DNA from: Pelobates cultripes
Lineage: Eukaryota; Chordata; Amphibia; Anura; Pelobatidae
DNA length: 64,000 nt
Reading direction: 5' to 3'
Assembly (NCBI GenBank): GCA_933207985.1
Contig: OW240916.1
Coordinates: forward strand, 267,657,748-267,721,747
In this document: positions 10,926 through 22,194 of the stretch, in pieces
How positions within the stretch are numbered: the first letter of the stretch is position 1
Layout of the letters: each line of letters starts with the position of its first letter
Notes under the pieces: model-generated
The model's input: only the letters and a program-made list of their open reading frames with translations
The model's database searches: none
Told to the model about the DNA's origin: nothing
Program-made: the position numbers and the translations under genes

Positions 10926-12120
10926 AAAAAAACTAAACGTTTAATTGGCTGCGCACTCCATAGCGGTCTGTAGCCACAGGGTGGGGAAGACTTGCAGATG
11001 ACCTGGAACAAGTTATTCCAGGACCTTAAATTCTCTCCATAGTCTAAAGAAAGATTTAAGATTCTCTCTGATAGTTTACCAATGATTTAAGGGGTAATTG
11101 ACTGGGGAATATTTAGAAAATCAAACTGTATGACTTATAAGGAGAAAGGTGACATCCTTACAATTCTAACATTTTTAACACAAAAGCCTTTTTTGTTTGT
11201 TTTGTTTTGATATAATTGCTTCGAGCAGCTAAATAAATTCCATGGCAGTGAGCAATGCCTGTTTAAAACATGTAACTGTTATTGTTTTGGAGACACTCTC
11301 CAATGAAAGGCTGATGTAGTGGGTTTAGTTATGAAACTATAGGGCAGTTCTAAAACAGAGCATTTAATATTAAAAATCAGTGGGATATTCAAGCTGAAAG
11401 CTTCACTTATAGAACTTTGACATCGAATTGTTTTCTACACATATTTAGACTACTGTAAATGGTAGTTTTCTACAGAAGCATATTGCAAAGTCTATTTTCA
11501 ATTGTATAAAACACATTTTTGCACTTATGATGTTGCTTAGCAATGGTCATTTTTTGGAACTTATCCTCAACTAAAGGTTCACGATAACAAAGATATTAAA
11601 AATAATGTATTCCGTTTTACAGAACTTAAAATCCTAAACAAAATGTCGAATTTTATTTAATCCCATAACTGGCATACATAACAAAATAGAGGCACTCAGA
11701 GGGTTAAATCTCTAATTTACATACACTAATGCCACTTCCTCTCACAAGATAAGCTCCTCTGCAGGTCATTAGATTTCCTACATATACAACAGCATGTGTG
11801 GGCCTTTCCCCGAATTCTGAGCTCCAGGTAAAAGTTTTTTTTTCTGTCACTATTTAAATAATAGAACTGTTTCCATATGTCCATCACTAAATGGCCCTAC
11901 AGAATCAGAATGTGGTAGTGCTTTCCAATATATCTATTTTGATAGATTTGAATCAGAATTAAAAGCAATTAATATGCCTGCTCTGTTAGATCTGCTACCT
12001 TTGTTATAAGGAATGTTTAGCGCTTATTTTCTTTAAATGAGAATGTATAGACAGGAAGGATGCTGTCTTTGTAATTTTTGGTAATAATGATCGCACTGTA
12101 TTTCAATGTGATTTTTATAT
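10926..12120. other. Gene-free stretch
   Basis: No gene is supported. Apart from the second copy of the TATTGTTTTGGAGA block (11278-11332), I see no recognisable element. A GAGCTCCAG|GTAAAAG donor-like site near 11828 has no convincing exon in front of it. Confidence 0.3.
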
Positions 12121-12129
12121 ATTTTACAG

Positions 12130-12210
12130 TGATGGGTCCGGGTGATTTCATGGACGAACGCACGAGTGCGTTCCGGCATGGGCATCCTCAGAGCAACACA
12201 CACTATGGTG
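12130..12210 (+). other. Possible 81-bp exon, or repeat-derived palindrome
   Basis: An open segment lies between an acceptor-like TATATTTTACAG and a donor-like GTAAGT. Only one frame is open. It begins with an ATG two bases inside and reads MGPGDFMDERTSAFRHG followed by HPQSNTHYGG. The segment is GC- and CpG-richer than the surrounding DNA, as conserved exons often are. Against this, it contains a perfect 18-bp palindrome (GAACGCAC-GA-GTGCGTTC), and a repeat-like stretch (CAAACTGAAACGTTGATTC) follows 80 bp downstream. I do not recognise the peptide and saw no partner exon, so the call is open. Confidence 0.25.
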
Positions 12211-12380
12211 GGGTAAGTTCATGTCATTTTTGTTCATGGTATATCATAATTAATTCACTGGTGGTATGCTTATCCTGATAAAAGATTGTTAGACCAAACT
12301 GAAACGTTGATTCTTTGAATGTGAGCAATAAAAGCTAAGTTTTATTTTTTTTATAAAGACCTTGGAGTGTTATCTAATTT

Positions 12381-12382
<2 letters not shown>

Positions 12383-12414
<32 letters not shown>
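12383..12414. repeat. (TA)n microsatellite
   Basis: About 16 uninterrupted TA units. Confidence 0.95.
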
Positions 12415-12419
<5 letters not shown>

Positions 12420-12567
12420 TAGATAGAGACAGTTGAATAAATTAAATGCATCACAACATATTATATGGCAGTGACAGTTTCATTTCAGGTATTTAAATAT
12501 TAGCGTGTCAGTGTGATAGAATAGTGGAATGTTGTTGTCATGTTGATAGAAGACATTTTTTTGAGCA

Positions 12568-12568
<1 letters not shown>

Positions 12569-12630
<62 letters not shown>

Positions 12631-12631
12631 T
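12569..12631. repeat. (TA)n followed by T-run
   Basis: About 22 TA units run directly into a tract of 17-18 T. It is preceded by TTTTTTGAGCAG, which resembles the right terminus of the Tc1-like element downstream (TTTTGAGCAGTG) and may be a solo end. Confidence 0.85.
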
Positions 12632-12794
12632 AAACAAAGAGAACGTTACCTGCGCTCTGGCCTAAATCCCCATGTACAGTTAAACAAAATGGAGGCTCTT
12701 TAGTTTTATTCCAATGGCCATTTGAATACATAAGCTCACCTGCCACGTCAAGGCAAGCCTCAATAGGCGAGTCCTACACTAGCCATTAGATATG

Positions 12795-13085
12795 CTGATA
12801 TCAGCCAAGAATCTCCAGTGAGACAGGAAGGGGTATTTTATAAACCCTTTCACATGTATCCCTTTATAGGGCTTCTACACATACAATAAACTTTGATGGT
12901 ATCAGATAAAGTGTAAACATCTCTAATGAGACATGAAGGGGTGTTTTATAAACCCCTACATACTTAACCCTGAATAGGGCCATAACACATACAAATCACC
13001 TTGCTGGTATCAGCTAAAAGGCAAATTTCTCTGATGAGACAGGAAGGGGTGCTGCCCCTATATACTTATAAACTCTAAATAAGAC
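12795..13085 (+). repeat. Three-unit diverged minisatellite, period about 101-108 bp
   Basis: The anchor (G)GTATCAG/GATATCAG recurs at 12800, 12901 and 13009. Each is followed by TCTC..(A/T)GAGACA(G/T)GAAGGGGT, a (TTTTATAAACCC) block and CATACA. The units are roughly 80 percent alike by eye, pointing to an old duplication. Confidence 0.7.
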
Positions 13086-13533
13086 AAATGTGGGGAGGCT
13101 GGCAGCAATGGAACATAGCTGTGTGATACAAAATTCATATACAAACACAAAGATAAAGCACCGCGCTTACAGCAGCAGTAACTTAGTATCCAACAGTAAC
13201 AATATACATACATACATACATACATGCATACACATACACTGCTCAAAATAATAAAGGGAACACTTAAACAACACAATGTAACTCCAAGTCAATCACACTT
13301 CTGTGAAATCAAACTATCCACTTAGGAAGCAACACTGAGTGACAATCAATTTCACATGCTGTTGTGCAAATGGGATAGACAACAGGTGGAAATTATAGGC
13401 AATTAGCAAGACACCCCCAGTAACGTAGTGGTTCTGCAGGTGGTGACCACAGACCACTTCTCAGTTCCTATGCTACCTGGCTGATGTTTTGGTCACTTTT
13501 GAATGCTGGCGGTGCTTTCACTCTAGTGGTAGC

Positions 13534-14445
13534 ATGAGATGGAGGCGCTACCGGGAGACAGGCCAGTACATCAGGAGATGTGGAGGAGGCCGTAGGAGGG
13601 CAACAACCCAGCAGGCCCGCTACCCCCACCTTTGTGCAAGGAGGAACAGGAGGAGTACTGCTAAAGCCCTGCAAAATGACCTCCAGCAGGCCACAAATGT
13701 GCATGTGTCTGCTCAAACGGTCAGAAACAGACTCCATGAGGGTGGTATGAGGGCCCGACGTCCACAGGTGGGGGTTGTGCTTACAGCCCAACACCGTGCA
13801 GGACGTTTGGCATTTGCCAGAGAACACCAAGATTGGCAAATTCGCCACTGGCGCCATGTGCTCTTCACAGATGAAAGCAGGTTCACACTGAGCACATGTG
13901 ACAGACATGACAGAGTCTGGATATGCCGTGGAGAATGTTTTGCTGCCTGCAACATCCTCCAGCATGACCGGTTTGGTGGCAGTGGGTCAGTAATGGTGTG
14001 GGGTGGCATTTCTTTGGGGGGCCGCCCAGCCCTCCATGGGCTCTCCAGAGGTAGCCTGACTGCCACTAGGTACCGAGATGAGATCCTCAGACCCCTTGTA
14101 AGACCATATGCTGGTGCGGTTGGCCCTGGGTTCCTCCTAATGCAAGACAATGCTAGACCTCATGTGGCTGGAGTGTGTCAGCAGTTCCTGCAGGACGAAG
14201 GCATTGATGCTATGGACTGACCCTCCTGTTCCCCAGACCTGAATCCAATTGAGCACATCTGGGACATCATGTCTCGCTCCATCCACCAACGTCACGTTGC
14301 ATCACAGACTGTCCAGGAGTTGGCAGATGCTTAAGTCCAGGTCTGGGAGGAGATCCCTCAGGAGACCATCCGCCACCTCATCAGAAGAATGCACAGGCAT
14401 TGTAGGGAGGTCATACAGGCACGTGGAGGCCACACACACTACTGA
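13534..14445 (+). pseudogene. Tc1-like DD34E transposase with two nonsense codons
   Basis: The frame starts [15 protein letters not shown]. An N-terminal helix-turn-helix region (residues 1-95) includes the basic [13 protein letters not shown] stretch. The catalytic triad is visible: D113 in LFTDESRF, D205 in LMQDNARPH and E240 in NPIEHIW, with 34 residues between the last two, diagnostic of Tc1-type transposases. The frame ends at TGA 14443-14445 after 303 codons. Codon 229 is TGA where relatives have Trp (TGG), and codon 267 is TAA. There are no indels in 910 bp, so this copy is fairly young but dead. The protein would act in the nucleus, cutting and pasting DNA at TA sites. The start ATG is internal to a longer open frame opening at 13489; I chose it because homology begins there. 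Confidence 0.9.
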
Positions 14446-14614
14446 GCCTAATTTTGACTTGTTTTAAGGACATTACATCAAAGTTGGATCAGCCTGTAGT
14501 GTGTTTTTCCACTTTAATTTTGAGTGTTACTCCAAATCCAGACCTCCATTGGTTGAAAAATTTGATTTCCATTTTTTAATTGTTGTGTGATTTTGTTGTC
14601 AGCGCATTCAACTA

Positions 14615-15272
14615 TTATTATTATTATTATTATTATTGCCATTTATATAGCGCCAACAGATTCCGTAGCGCTTTACAATATTATGAGAGGGGGGATGTAA
14701 CTATAAATAGGACAATTACAAGAAAACTTACAGGAAAAATAGGTTGAAGAGGACCCTGCTCAAACGAGCTTACAGACTATAGGAGGTGGGGTATTAGAAA
14801 TGTTAGGACAGGAAATATCAAATAGGGTGGGAGTGAAGCAGAGCTGGAGGAGAGAGTAAAGCACTGTCCTATAGGAGAGAGCAAGAGACAGGTATGTAAG
14901 GTAGAGATTACTCTGGGAGGCCATAAGCTTTCCTGAAGAGATGGGTTTTAAGGCCCTTCTTAAATGATTGAAGACTAGGGGAGAGTCTGATGGCAGTAGG
15001 CAGGCTATTGCATAGGAAAGGAGCCTCCCGCGAGAGGTCCTTCAAGCTCGATTTGGCCGTACGGGTGCGAGCAGCGGTCAGGAGGTGATCATGGGCAGAG
15101 CAGAGGGAATGAGGAGGGGCATACCTATGGATCAGTGAAGAGATAAGAGGGGCTAGAATTGTTCAGTGCTTTAAATGTATGGGTTAGCACTTTGAATTGA
15201 CTCCTACAGGATACAAGGAGCCAATGTAAGGAGGGGTAAGGTGTGAGAAGACCGACTAGAGAGGAAAATCAA
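14615..15272 (+). mobile_element. ATT-headed dispersed repeat inserted in the Tc1 element
   Basis: It begins with (TTA)n and continues ATTTATATAGCGCCAACAGA, then GTAGCGCTTTACAA. The body (CTCAAACGAGCTTACAGACT, GATGGGTTTTAAGGCC, GAGAGTCTGATGGCAGTAGG) is shared in diverged form with 34150-34780. Heads of the same family occur near 17285, 26205 and 44719. No open frame or TIR is seen. TCAA occurs at both junctions, but a clean target duplication cannot be fixed. Confidence 0.75.
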
Positions 15273-15359
15273 TGTAAAGAACAAAGTATTTCAGAAGAAT
15301 ATTTAATTCATTCACATCTAGGATATGTTATTTTTGTGTTTCCTATATTATTTTGAGCA

Positions 15360-15466
<107 letters not shown>

Positions 15467-15483
15467 AGATAGGTAGATAGATA

Positions 15484-16534
15484 CAGGGAGTGCAGAATTA
15501 TTAGGCAAATGAGTATTTTGACCACATCATCCTCTTTATGCATGTTGTCTTACTCCAAGCTGTATAAATACGTCAAGACTGGGCCAAGAAATATCTCAAG
15601 ACTGATTTTTCTAAGGTTTTATGGACTGATGAAATGAGAGTGAGTCTTGATGGGCCAGATGGATGGGCCCGTGGCTGGATTGGTAAAGGGCAGAGAGCTC
15701 CAGTCCGACTCAGGCGCCAGCAAGGTGGAGGTGGAGTACTGGTTTGGGCTGGTATCATCAAAGATGAGCTTGTGGGGCCTTTTCGGGTTGAGGATGGAGT
15801 CAAGCTCAACTCCCAGTCCTACTGCCAGTTCCTGGAAGACACCTTCTTCAAGCAGTGGTACAGGAAGAAGTCTGCATCCTTCAAGAAAAACATGATTTTC
15901 ATGCAGGACAATGCTCCGTCACACGCGTCCAAGTACTCCACAGCGTGGCTGGCAAGAAAGGGTATAAAAGAAGAAAATCTAATGACATGGCCTCCTTGTT
16001 CACCTGATCTGAACCCCATTGAGAACCTGTGGTCCAAATGTGAGATTTACAAGGAGGGAAAACAGTACACCTCTCTGAACAGTGTCTGGGAGGCTGTGGT
16101 TGCTGCTGCATGCAATGTTGATGGTGAACAGATCAAAACACTGACAGAATCCATGGATGGCAGGCTTTTGAGTGTCCTTACAAAGAAAGGTGGCTATATT
16201 GGTCACTAATTTGTTTTTGTTTTGTTTTTGAATGTCAGAAATGTATATTTGTGAATGTTGAGATGTTATATTGGTTTCACTGGTAATAATAAATAATTGA
16301 AATGGGTATATATTTGTTTTTGTTAAGTTGCCTAATAATTATGCACAGTAATAGTCACCTGCACACACAGATATCCCCCTAACATAGCTAAAACTAAAAA
16401 CAAACTAAAAACTACTTCCAAAAATATTCAGCTTTGATATTAATGAGTTTTGGGTTCATTGAGAACATGGTTGTTGTTCAATAATAAAATTAATCCTCAA
16501 AAATACAACTTGCCTAATAATTCTGCACTCCCTG
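15484..16534 (+). mobile_element. Tc1/mariner element (DD37E) with intact 25-bp TIRs
   Basis: The left end CAGGGAGTGCAGAATTATTA continues to GGCAA. The right end (16510-16534) is its exact 25-bp inverse complement. TA flanks both sides (15482-15483 and 16535-16536). A related inner motif, GTTGCCTAATAATTATGCAC, at about 16326 on the right is the kind of subterminal repeat seen in IR/DR-type Tc1 elements. The left subterminal region and the 5' half of the gene are deleted, so the copy is 1051 bp. The perfect TIRs suggest recent mobility in trans. Confidence 0.9.
15568..16209 (+). pseudogene. N-terminally deleted Tc1/mariner transposase (DD37E)
   Basis: The frame is open from just after a TAA at 15565-15567 to TAA 16207-16209 (213 codons). 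It holds the whole catalytic core: first Asp at 15628 (VLWTDE), second Asp at 15907 (MQDNAPSH) and Glu at 16021 (NPIENLW). There are 37 residues between the second Asp and the Glu, so the signature is DD37E rather than DD34E; that spacing is known from TRT-type Tc1-like elements. It ends GGYIGH. The helix-turn-helix DNA-binding half is absent because of an internal deletion between the left TIR and the first Asp. After LWS the sequence may have lost two codons compared with relatives (from memory, uncertain). It cannot bind its TIRs without the missing domain. Confidence 0.85.
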
Positions 16535-16539
16535 TACAC

Positions 16540-18042
16540 ACACACACACACACATATTGCACAATGCTATACAATAAAGAACAATAAAAGGTACAGTTGA
16601 CTGAAAAGTGACCATGTGTGCCTATTATTTTTACCTGCAAAAAAAACGTGATGAAGAAAAACACAAGTAGACAGTGCTGACCCATCCACAGGTGTGCATA
16701 GGGCAGCACCCAACAAAATAATTGTTGTTATACTATTTTCTTTAAGTATATATTGTTAATCGTAAAATAGTTAACTACTGACATTTTGACATTTTTTTTC
16801 CCATGTGAGGAAGGGTTAGCCAGCAAATTTGCATTATACATGATAAACATGCAGCATACACTACTGCAGTAAAATCATTCCATATCCCCCTTTTCCACCA
16901 TATCACAGACTGACTCATTTATAATAAATGACGGATGTCTGAATAAACTGTTGAGAGCCACTGGGCATGAGCAGTACTTGGGTTGTTTGTGAAAAATGCC
17001 CAGTCTGAATGTACCTCAGACATGCTCAGTCTGCTTCTAGAGAAGATGATTTCTGAAATGCTCCATTTAATCACAATGTAATAAAACTCTGTCTAGATAT
17101 AAAGAATAGGATAAGTAATGTAATAGTCGTGAGTTAATTCCTTGCATGTTGGTCTTTCAAACAATGTTTGTATTTGTTTGATTTAGCAAAAGTCATAATT
17201 AAAAAAATAGAGTTTCATCCCCATACCAGGAACTGCGCCAAGGACGCCAGGATATAAATAATTTATACTTAACTACTTTAATTACAGTTATTTATATACC
17301 ATCCACATATTTAACAGCAGCACTTTACAGTAGGTGAAGACAATAACCATTTCATTCTAACAAAACAATGTTAGACAAACAGGAACAATAGGTGTAGAGG
17401 GCCTTGCCCAAACAAACTTACAATCTAAAGGAATCTAAAATCATGCACATCTTCTGTACAAGCAGTGGGTGTCTGCTGACAACGTATCTCCCAATACCAG
17501 CACTCCGTGATGCTGATGCAAGCTGCAAGACTATACCAGGTTTCTAAGTACAAACTTGATACGATAATTGTCCATTATCCTCGAGTCTTCTCTTTATAAA
17601 TTGGATTTATCTGTGCTGGCAATAGTGACGACTTCATATTTTGGCATCATCTATCACAACTAAGCTGGACTAGTGTAACTCATTAGAGTAAGCTGTTTCT
17701 TGCATACTGGCTAATGTATAATTGACAATATGTTTTAAAACAAAAGAAATAAAGATTTTTTTTTTTTTTTACAGTCATTTTGATATTTCATATGAATCCA
17801 AAACATCCAGTAGGAGGGGGTGGAGTCAAATTCTGTGAGTAGAGCATGGAGGACCACTATCTTAAAATGTCACATCAAAAACTGCCCTTGAACACAAATA
17901 CATGTTTTGCCTCATTCTCCCATCTGAAAACTTGTGAAAGTATTTTATATGCAGAAACCAATACCTGCCTCACGTACAGCATATGTTTCCCACCCCGCCC
18001 CCCCCCACTAAACAGTGAACTGTAGTAAACAGAAAATCAAAT
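16540..18042. other. Gene-free stretch with one ATT-family head
   Basis: No supported gene. At about 17285-17440 a diverged head of the ATT-headed repeat appears (ACAGCAGCACTTTACAG, GGGCCTTGCCCAAACAAACTTACAATCTAAAG). A T-run lies near 17758. Confidence 0.35.
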
Positions 18043-18498
18043 TTAAAGCAGCGCTATGATGTCAGGAACACAAACATGTATTCCTGACACTCTAGTGTTA
18101 AAATCACACTTTAAGTGCCCAGACCCCCTTGCCTCTTTTTGAAAAGGTATTTCACTTACCTTTTTTCCTGCACCATGCGGCACTCGCCGCGGCTGGCCCC
18201 GCCTTGCTCCACCACCCTGACTGAGATCATCAGATTTGATGATCTCAGCCAAACCAATGCTTTCCCATAGGAAAGTAATGGGAGGCTATTGTGCATGCAT
18301 GGAAAAACACCACACTGCGCCAATCAATGCATCTCTATGGGGAGTTCTCAGTGTGTGGTGGCTGTCTGCGTGACTGCCACCAGAGGTGTTACTCCGAAAA
18401 GGCAGTGTTTACATTAAAATACCTGCAGGGACATACTGTAAACACCAGAACCACTGCATTAAGTTGCAGTTGTTCTGGTGACTATAGAGTCACTTTAA
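18043..18498 (+). mobile_element. TTAA miniature transposon, diverged copy
   Basis: It starts TTAAAGCAGCGCTATGATGTC and ends CTATAGAGTCACTTTAA. The inner palindromes GATCATCAGATTTGATGATC and GAAAG/CTTTC, and the GCAGTTGTTCTGGTG right box, follow the family layout. It is more diverged than the copies at 2295 or 32203. Confidence 0.7.
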
Positions 18499-18529
18499 GC
18501 AACAGCAGGCAGTCAGTAATTAAAACCAA

Positions 18530-18800
18530 GTTGGTGGTTTCTTTTTTTTTTTATCCAAATCAGTTAATGTAATTCATAGTTGAATTGATTGCAATTTTGT
18601 AGTTAGTATATAATACCCCATTACAGTATTCAATAAACAGCTAATGCTGGTGAATTGATTAACAATTTGCATAATTCAGGGCAAAATAGGCTAGGTTGAC
18701 TTGTGGTACAGCTGGAGATTTTTATTTTCCAGATATCTTTTAACTAAATTATACGCCATTCCATTTGCTATAGTTTGCAGTTTAGTGAATAACTCCCCTA
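18530..18800. repeat. Dispersed TTCACTAAA-type repeat fragment
   Basis: The right end TTTGCAGTTTAGTGAATAAC matches the consensus end of the TTCACTAAA family. The left end is not resolved. Confidence 0.4.
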
Positions 18801-20798
18801 CTTGTCCCAGTACAGGTCTCTGAAGCAAACAGTGGGGTGAGTTGAGGTCTGGCTTGTAAAAGAGTTAGACTGTGCTAAAATTTGGAAATAACCCCCAATT
18901 CTTCCCAAATTGGACATTTTACAATCTTGCCAGCATTGTGCTCTATTCTGTAAATCATTTCTTATGTCATTACAGCTAGCTGTTTGTGAGTTGGCCCCAG
19001 ACATACTTTTTAATGTTTCTAGGAGCGTGGAGATATGTTTCCCTTGTGAACTGAAATGTCTTATTAGAGTATTGAATTCAATAAGAAATATTAAAACAGA
19101 GCAGTACCACACATCCCATGTCTTAAAACTATCAGACTGCTAAATGAGTAGGATGCAAGCAACTCTCAACACTTAACATGACACAGGAGGGTTTGGAGAG
19201 TTGCAGGAAACTGCAAATCAAATGTTAACAGAGCACACTTTCTAGACAAAAGAGTTTTTTTACTGGACTAACAGCAAACAAGTCGTTACTGTATTGCATT
19301 TTTTTTTTGTATATAGCTTTGAGCAGGAATGTCTGTCATTATTAGGTACAGATGCTTTTTGCTGACTCTATTAAACTAAGGGGAAACATAGCTATAAAGA
19401 CTGGTTACTTTACTGTTACAAACAAGCATATTACTAGTTACATTGTGTTTCCAAGTACTGAGTTAGTAAATAATTTAGAGATTGAAATTCTATTCAGAAA
19501 AAAGTTCAGCAGCTGCAGACTGCAATTCCCATTAGGCTCAGCTATACAGACAGCTGTGTATTTCAGTCGATGGCAGAGCCTGATGAGAGCTGCGGTGCTT
19601 TGGTGACCTCCGCTGTGGACTGCAACGCCCTTCAGGCTCAGCCACACAGCCAACTGTGAAGGCAACTGATGGCTGACCTGATGGGGGGTTGCAGTGATTG
19701 GAATGTTACAGTTTTTGCCCCTAAACCTATTAATAATATCAGAAGAGGTAGTAATTACCTTGTCTCCTTGTAGTTGGTTTCCTGGAGCTTAAAGTATTCC
19801 CAATGCAAAGAGTCAAAAGAATTGTAAGAAAATAGGAGAGCATTCTGTGCATATCCATCTAGGGAAAATGTGTGCAAAAATAAAGAAGAACCAAAAAATA
19901 AGAAGCAGTACTGCAAAATGCCAAAAAAAATAAAATAAATCAGGGGGATGGGGGAGGGTAAAACAATGCACATATAAAAAGTATTGAGTATCCTGCAGCC
20001 AGTGTGAGTCAGATGAGGAGCCAGGCAGTTAAAGGGAAAAAGGATGGTCAATAAGCCAGCAGCAGCTATCCACGTGTAGGAGTGGCTCCCACTGAGAATA
20101 CATCCCACAGTATTAAAAAGTGTACTGCAAAGCCATTTACAATGTGTGTCTCCCAGAGAACACCCACTTCCTCCCCAATTACATCCAAAATAAGGAGCTA
20201 TCACACTGCCCTCTACATTCCCTTTTGCTGCAACTTTCTGTCTGTGTGTATGTTCTCCCCTGTTTGGCTTTCCTTAAAGAAGGGCCACTCATGTTAAGGA
20301 CAGAGAGTGGATCTGTGTGGAGTTAAGAAGATAAATTAGAATTAATCTCCCAGATGGAGGTCTGAGATTGCTCCAGCCACTCAGACTAATATAGCTACAC
20401 ATAGAGATTAGCACACTGCAGCCAGAGATGATCCTGGTACAAAATAAGGAGACTTCTCACAGAATGTCACCCCCCTCCTTCTTCCCCTCAATCTGGAACA
20501 TTGATTTGGGATGTTTGTAGAGATAGCAGAATCTGCAGCTTTGTTTCTCTAAAACATCACAAGGCTTATTGCCTGGCTTCCCAGTGTTCATTCTTGAAAT
20601 AATGTTTAAAAAAAAAAAATAGATTGGTATTTTGTGATATTCGGGACTTGCAATCATCTTAAAAGTGCAAAACATAAACAATGGCATTTATTTTTAAAGT
20701 ATGGATAGGTAATGGTTAAAATAGCCAAATGACTGCATCTCTAATCACCCAATATTTGCATAAAGACTGCCTCTTGCATTCTCAATGCCCTTGACTAG
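18801..20798. other. Gene-free stretch with a 101-bp duplicated motif
   Basis: No gene is supported. At 19517-19557 and 19618-19660 the block GACTGCAA(T/C)(T/G)CCC followed by AGGCTCAGC(T/C)A(T/C)ACAG occurs twice, about 101 bp apart. The 149-codon minus-strand open frame at 19755-20204 shows no known domain and runs through AT-rich low-complexity sequence. Confidence 0.35.
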
Positions 20799-21841
20799 TT
20801 AAAGAGACACTATAGGCATCAAAACAATTTTAGCTTAGAGGGACACTGTAGTCACCCATACCACTTCAGCTCAATGAAGTGGTCTGAGTGCCAGGTCCCT
20901 CAGGTTTTAACCCTTCACATGTAAACATAGCAGCTTCAGAGAAACTGCTATGTTTACATAGCAGGGTTAATCCAGCCTCTAGTGGCTGTTTTCCTGACAG
21001 CTGCTAGAGGCGCATCTGTGACGATGGATGCAAAATTCGCATCCAGCATGCAGAATGTTCATTGGAAAGCATTGAGAAATGCTTTCATATGGACTGTTAG
21101 AAGGCACGCGCGGCTCTTGCCGCGCATGCGCATTCCGCTCCACTGACGTCGGCGGGGGAGGAGAGGTCACCAGTGCCAAGGGAGCCCGGCATTGGATTAA
21201 GGTAAGCTGCTGAAGGGGTTTTAACACCTTCAGCGCCATGGGATGTGGACCCTGAGGGTGAGGGTCCCCCAAGGATGACATAGTGTCAGGAAAACGGGTA
21301 TGTTTTCCTGAGACTATAGTGATCCTTTAATGAAGAAGTCTTGGTGTATAAATCATGTCCTTGCTGCCTCACTACTCAATGCTGCCATTTAGGAGTTAAA
21401 TCAATTTTGTTTCTGTCCCTGCAGCCCTAGTTATACCTCCCCTGGCTGTTACTGACACAGCATACATGAAAAAAAAATGGTTTCACTTTCAATCAGATGT
21501 TAACTTGCTTTAAATGTTTTAACTCATACTCTGTAAAATTAAGTTTAATTACATACAGAAAACCTCTGCAGGATCTAGCAAGCTATTAACAGAGCAGGAG
21601 ATAAATTCTAAACTAAACAGAATTTGCAATAAAGTTTAAGCATTAGATCTTTCTTTACAGGAAGTGTTTAGGAAGGCTGTGTAAGTCACATGCAGGGAGC
21701 TGTGCCGAGGGCTGCATAAATAAAATTATTTAACTCCTAAATGGTAGATAATTGAGCAATGATTTTGCTCTTGGCATAATTTAAACACCAAAACTACTTA
21801 ATTAAGCTACAGTTGTTTTGGTGCCTATATTGTCCCTTTAA
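20799..21841 (+). mobile_element. Outer TTAA element containing a second TTAA element
   Basis: The left end is TTAAAGAGACACTATAGGC at 20799 and the right end is GCCTATATTGTCCCTTTAA at 21841, an inverted pair. The arm TTTTAGCTTA is interrupted at 20835 and resumes at 21330 with ATGAAGAAGTCTTGGTG, giving a continuous TTTTAGCTTAATGAAGAAG once the inner element (20835-21330) and one TTAA are removed. A further stray family end, TCTATAGTGACCCTTTAA, follows at about 21860-21877. Confidence 0.8.
20835..21330 (+). mobile_element. Inner TTAA miniature transposon
   Basis: It is bounded by TTAG (20835-20838, one change from TTAA) and TTAA (21327-21330). The ends are GAGGGACACTGTAGTC and GACTATAGTGATCCTTTAA. 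It has the AACATAGCAG...CTGCTATGTT palindrome, the CCTCTAGTGGCTG motif and a CpG-rich GCGCATGCGCATTCC core. Its position inside the outer element shows directly that this family inserts at TTAA and duplicates it. Confidence 0.85.
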
Positions 21842-22194
21842 TCTAAAGTTTTTTTGGTGTCTATAGTGACCCTTTAATCCTTTCAGTCCACATCCACTGA
21901 CCACAGTAGTTTACAAAGTCTTTGCTGTCTGAGCATTGTGTGAGTTGTAGTCCAGAGAAGGTACAGCACCTGCATTGTTCTGTGTCTGTTAAATCCTTTT
22001 CCAAGAAAAAATGAGAGGTTGTGTGCATTCTGGGGATGATGTTACACACCTCTAGTTGTTAGAGAGAAACCTACCTTGTATCAGAATATATTAAATAGTT
22101 TACTAGCTCCCAACCCCTTAAAGAACAGTTTATGTAGGGAGATCTGAAGTTACTCGGGTTTGACATCCAATCACACTAATATATCCATGGTAAC

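Noticed and set aside
13468..14150. Minus-strand frames of 165 and 145 codons
   Set aside because: They are antisense shadows of the Tc1-like transposase, which has the catalytic triad on the plus strand.
14615..14700. tRNA- or 5S-derived SINE head in the ATT-headed repeat
   Set aside because: No A-box/B-box pair or cloverleaf could be made from the sequence.
19755..20204. 149-codon minus-strand frame with hydrophobic stretches
   Set aside because: The hydrophobic look follows from A-rich plus-strand sequence; no signal or domain pattern, and no conserved motif, is visible.
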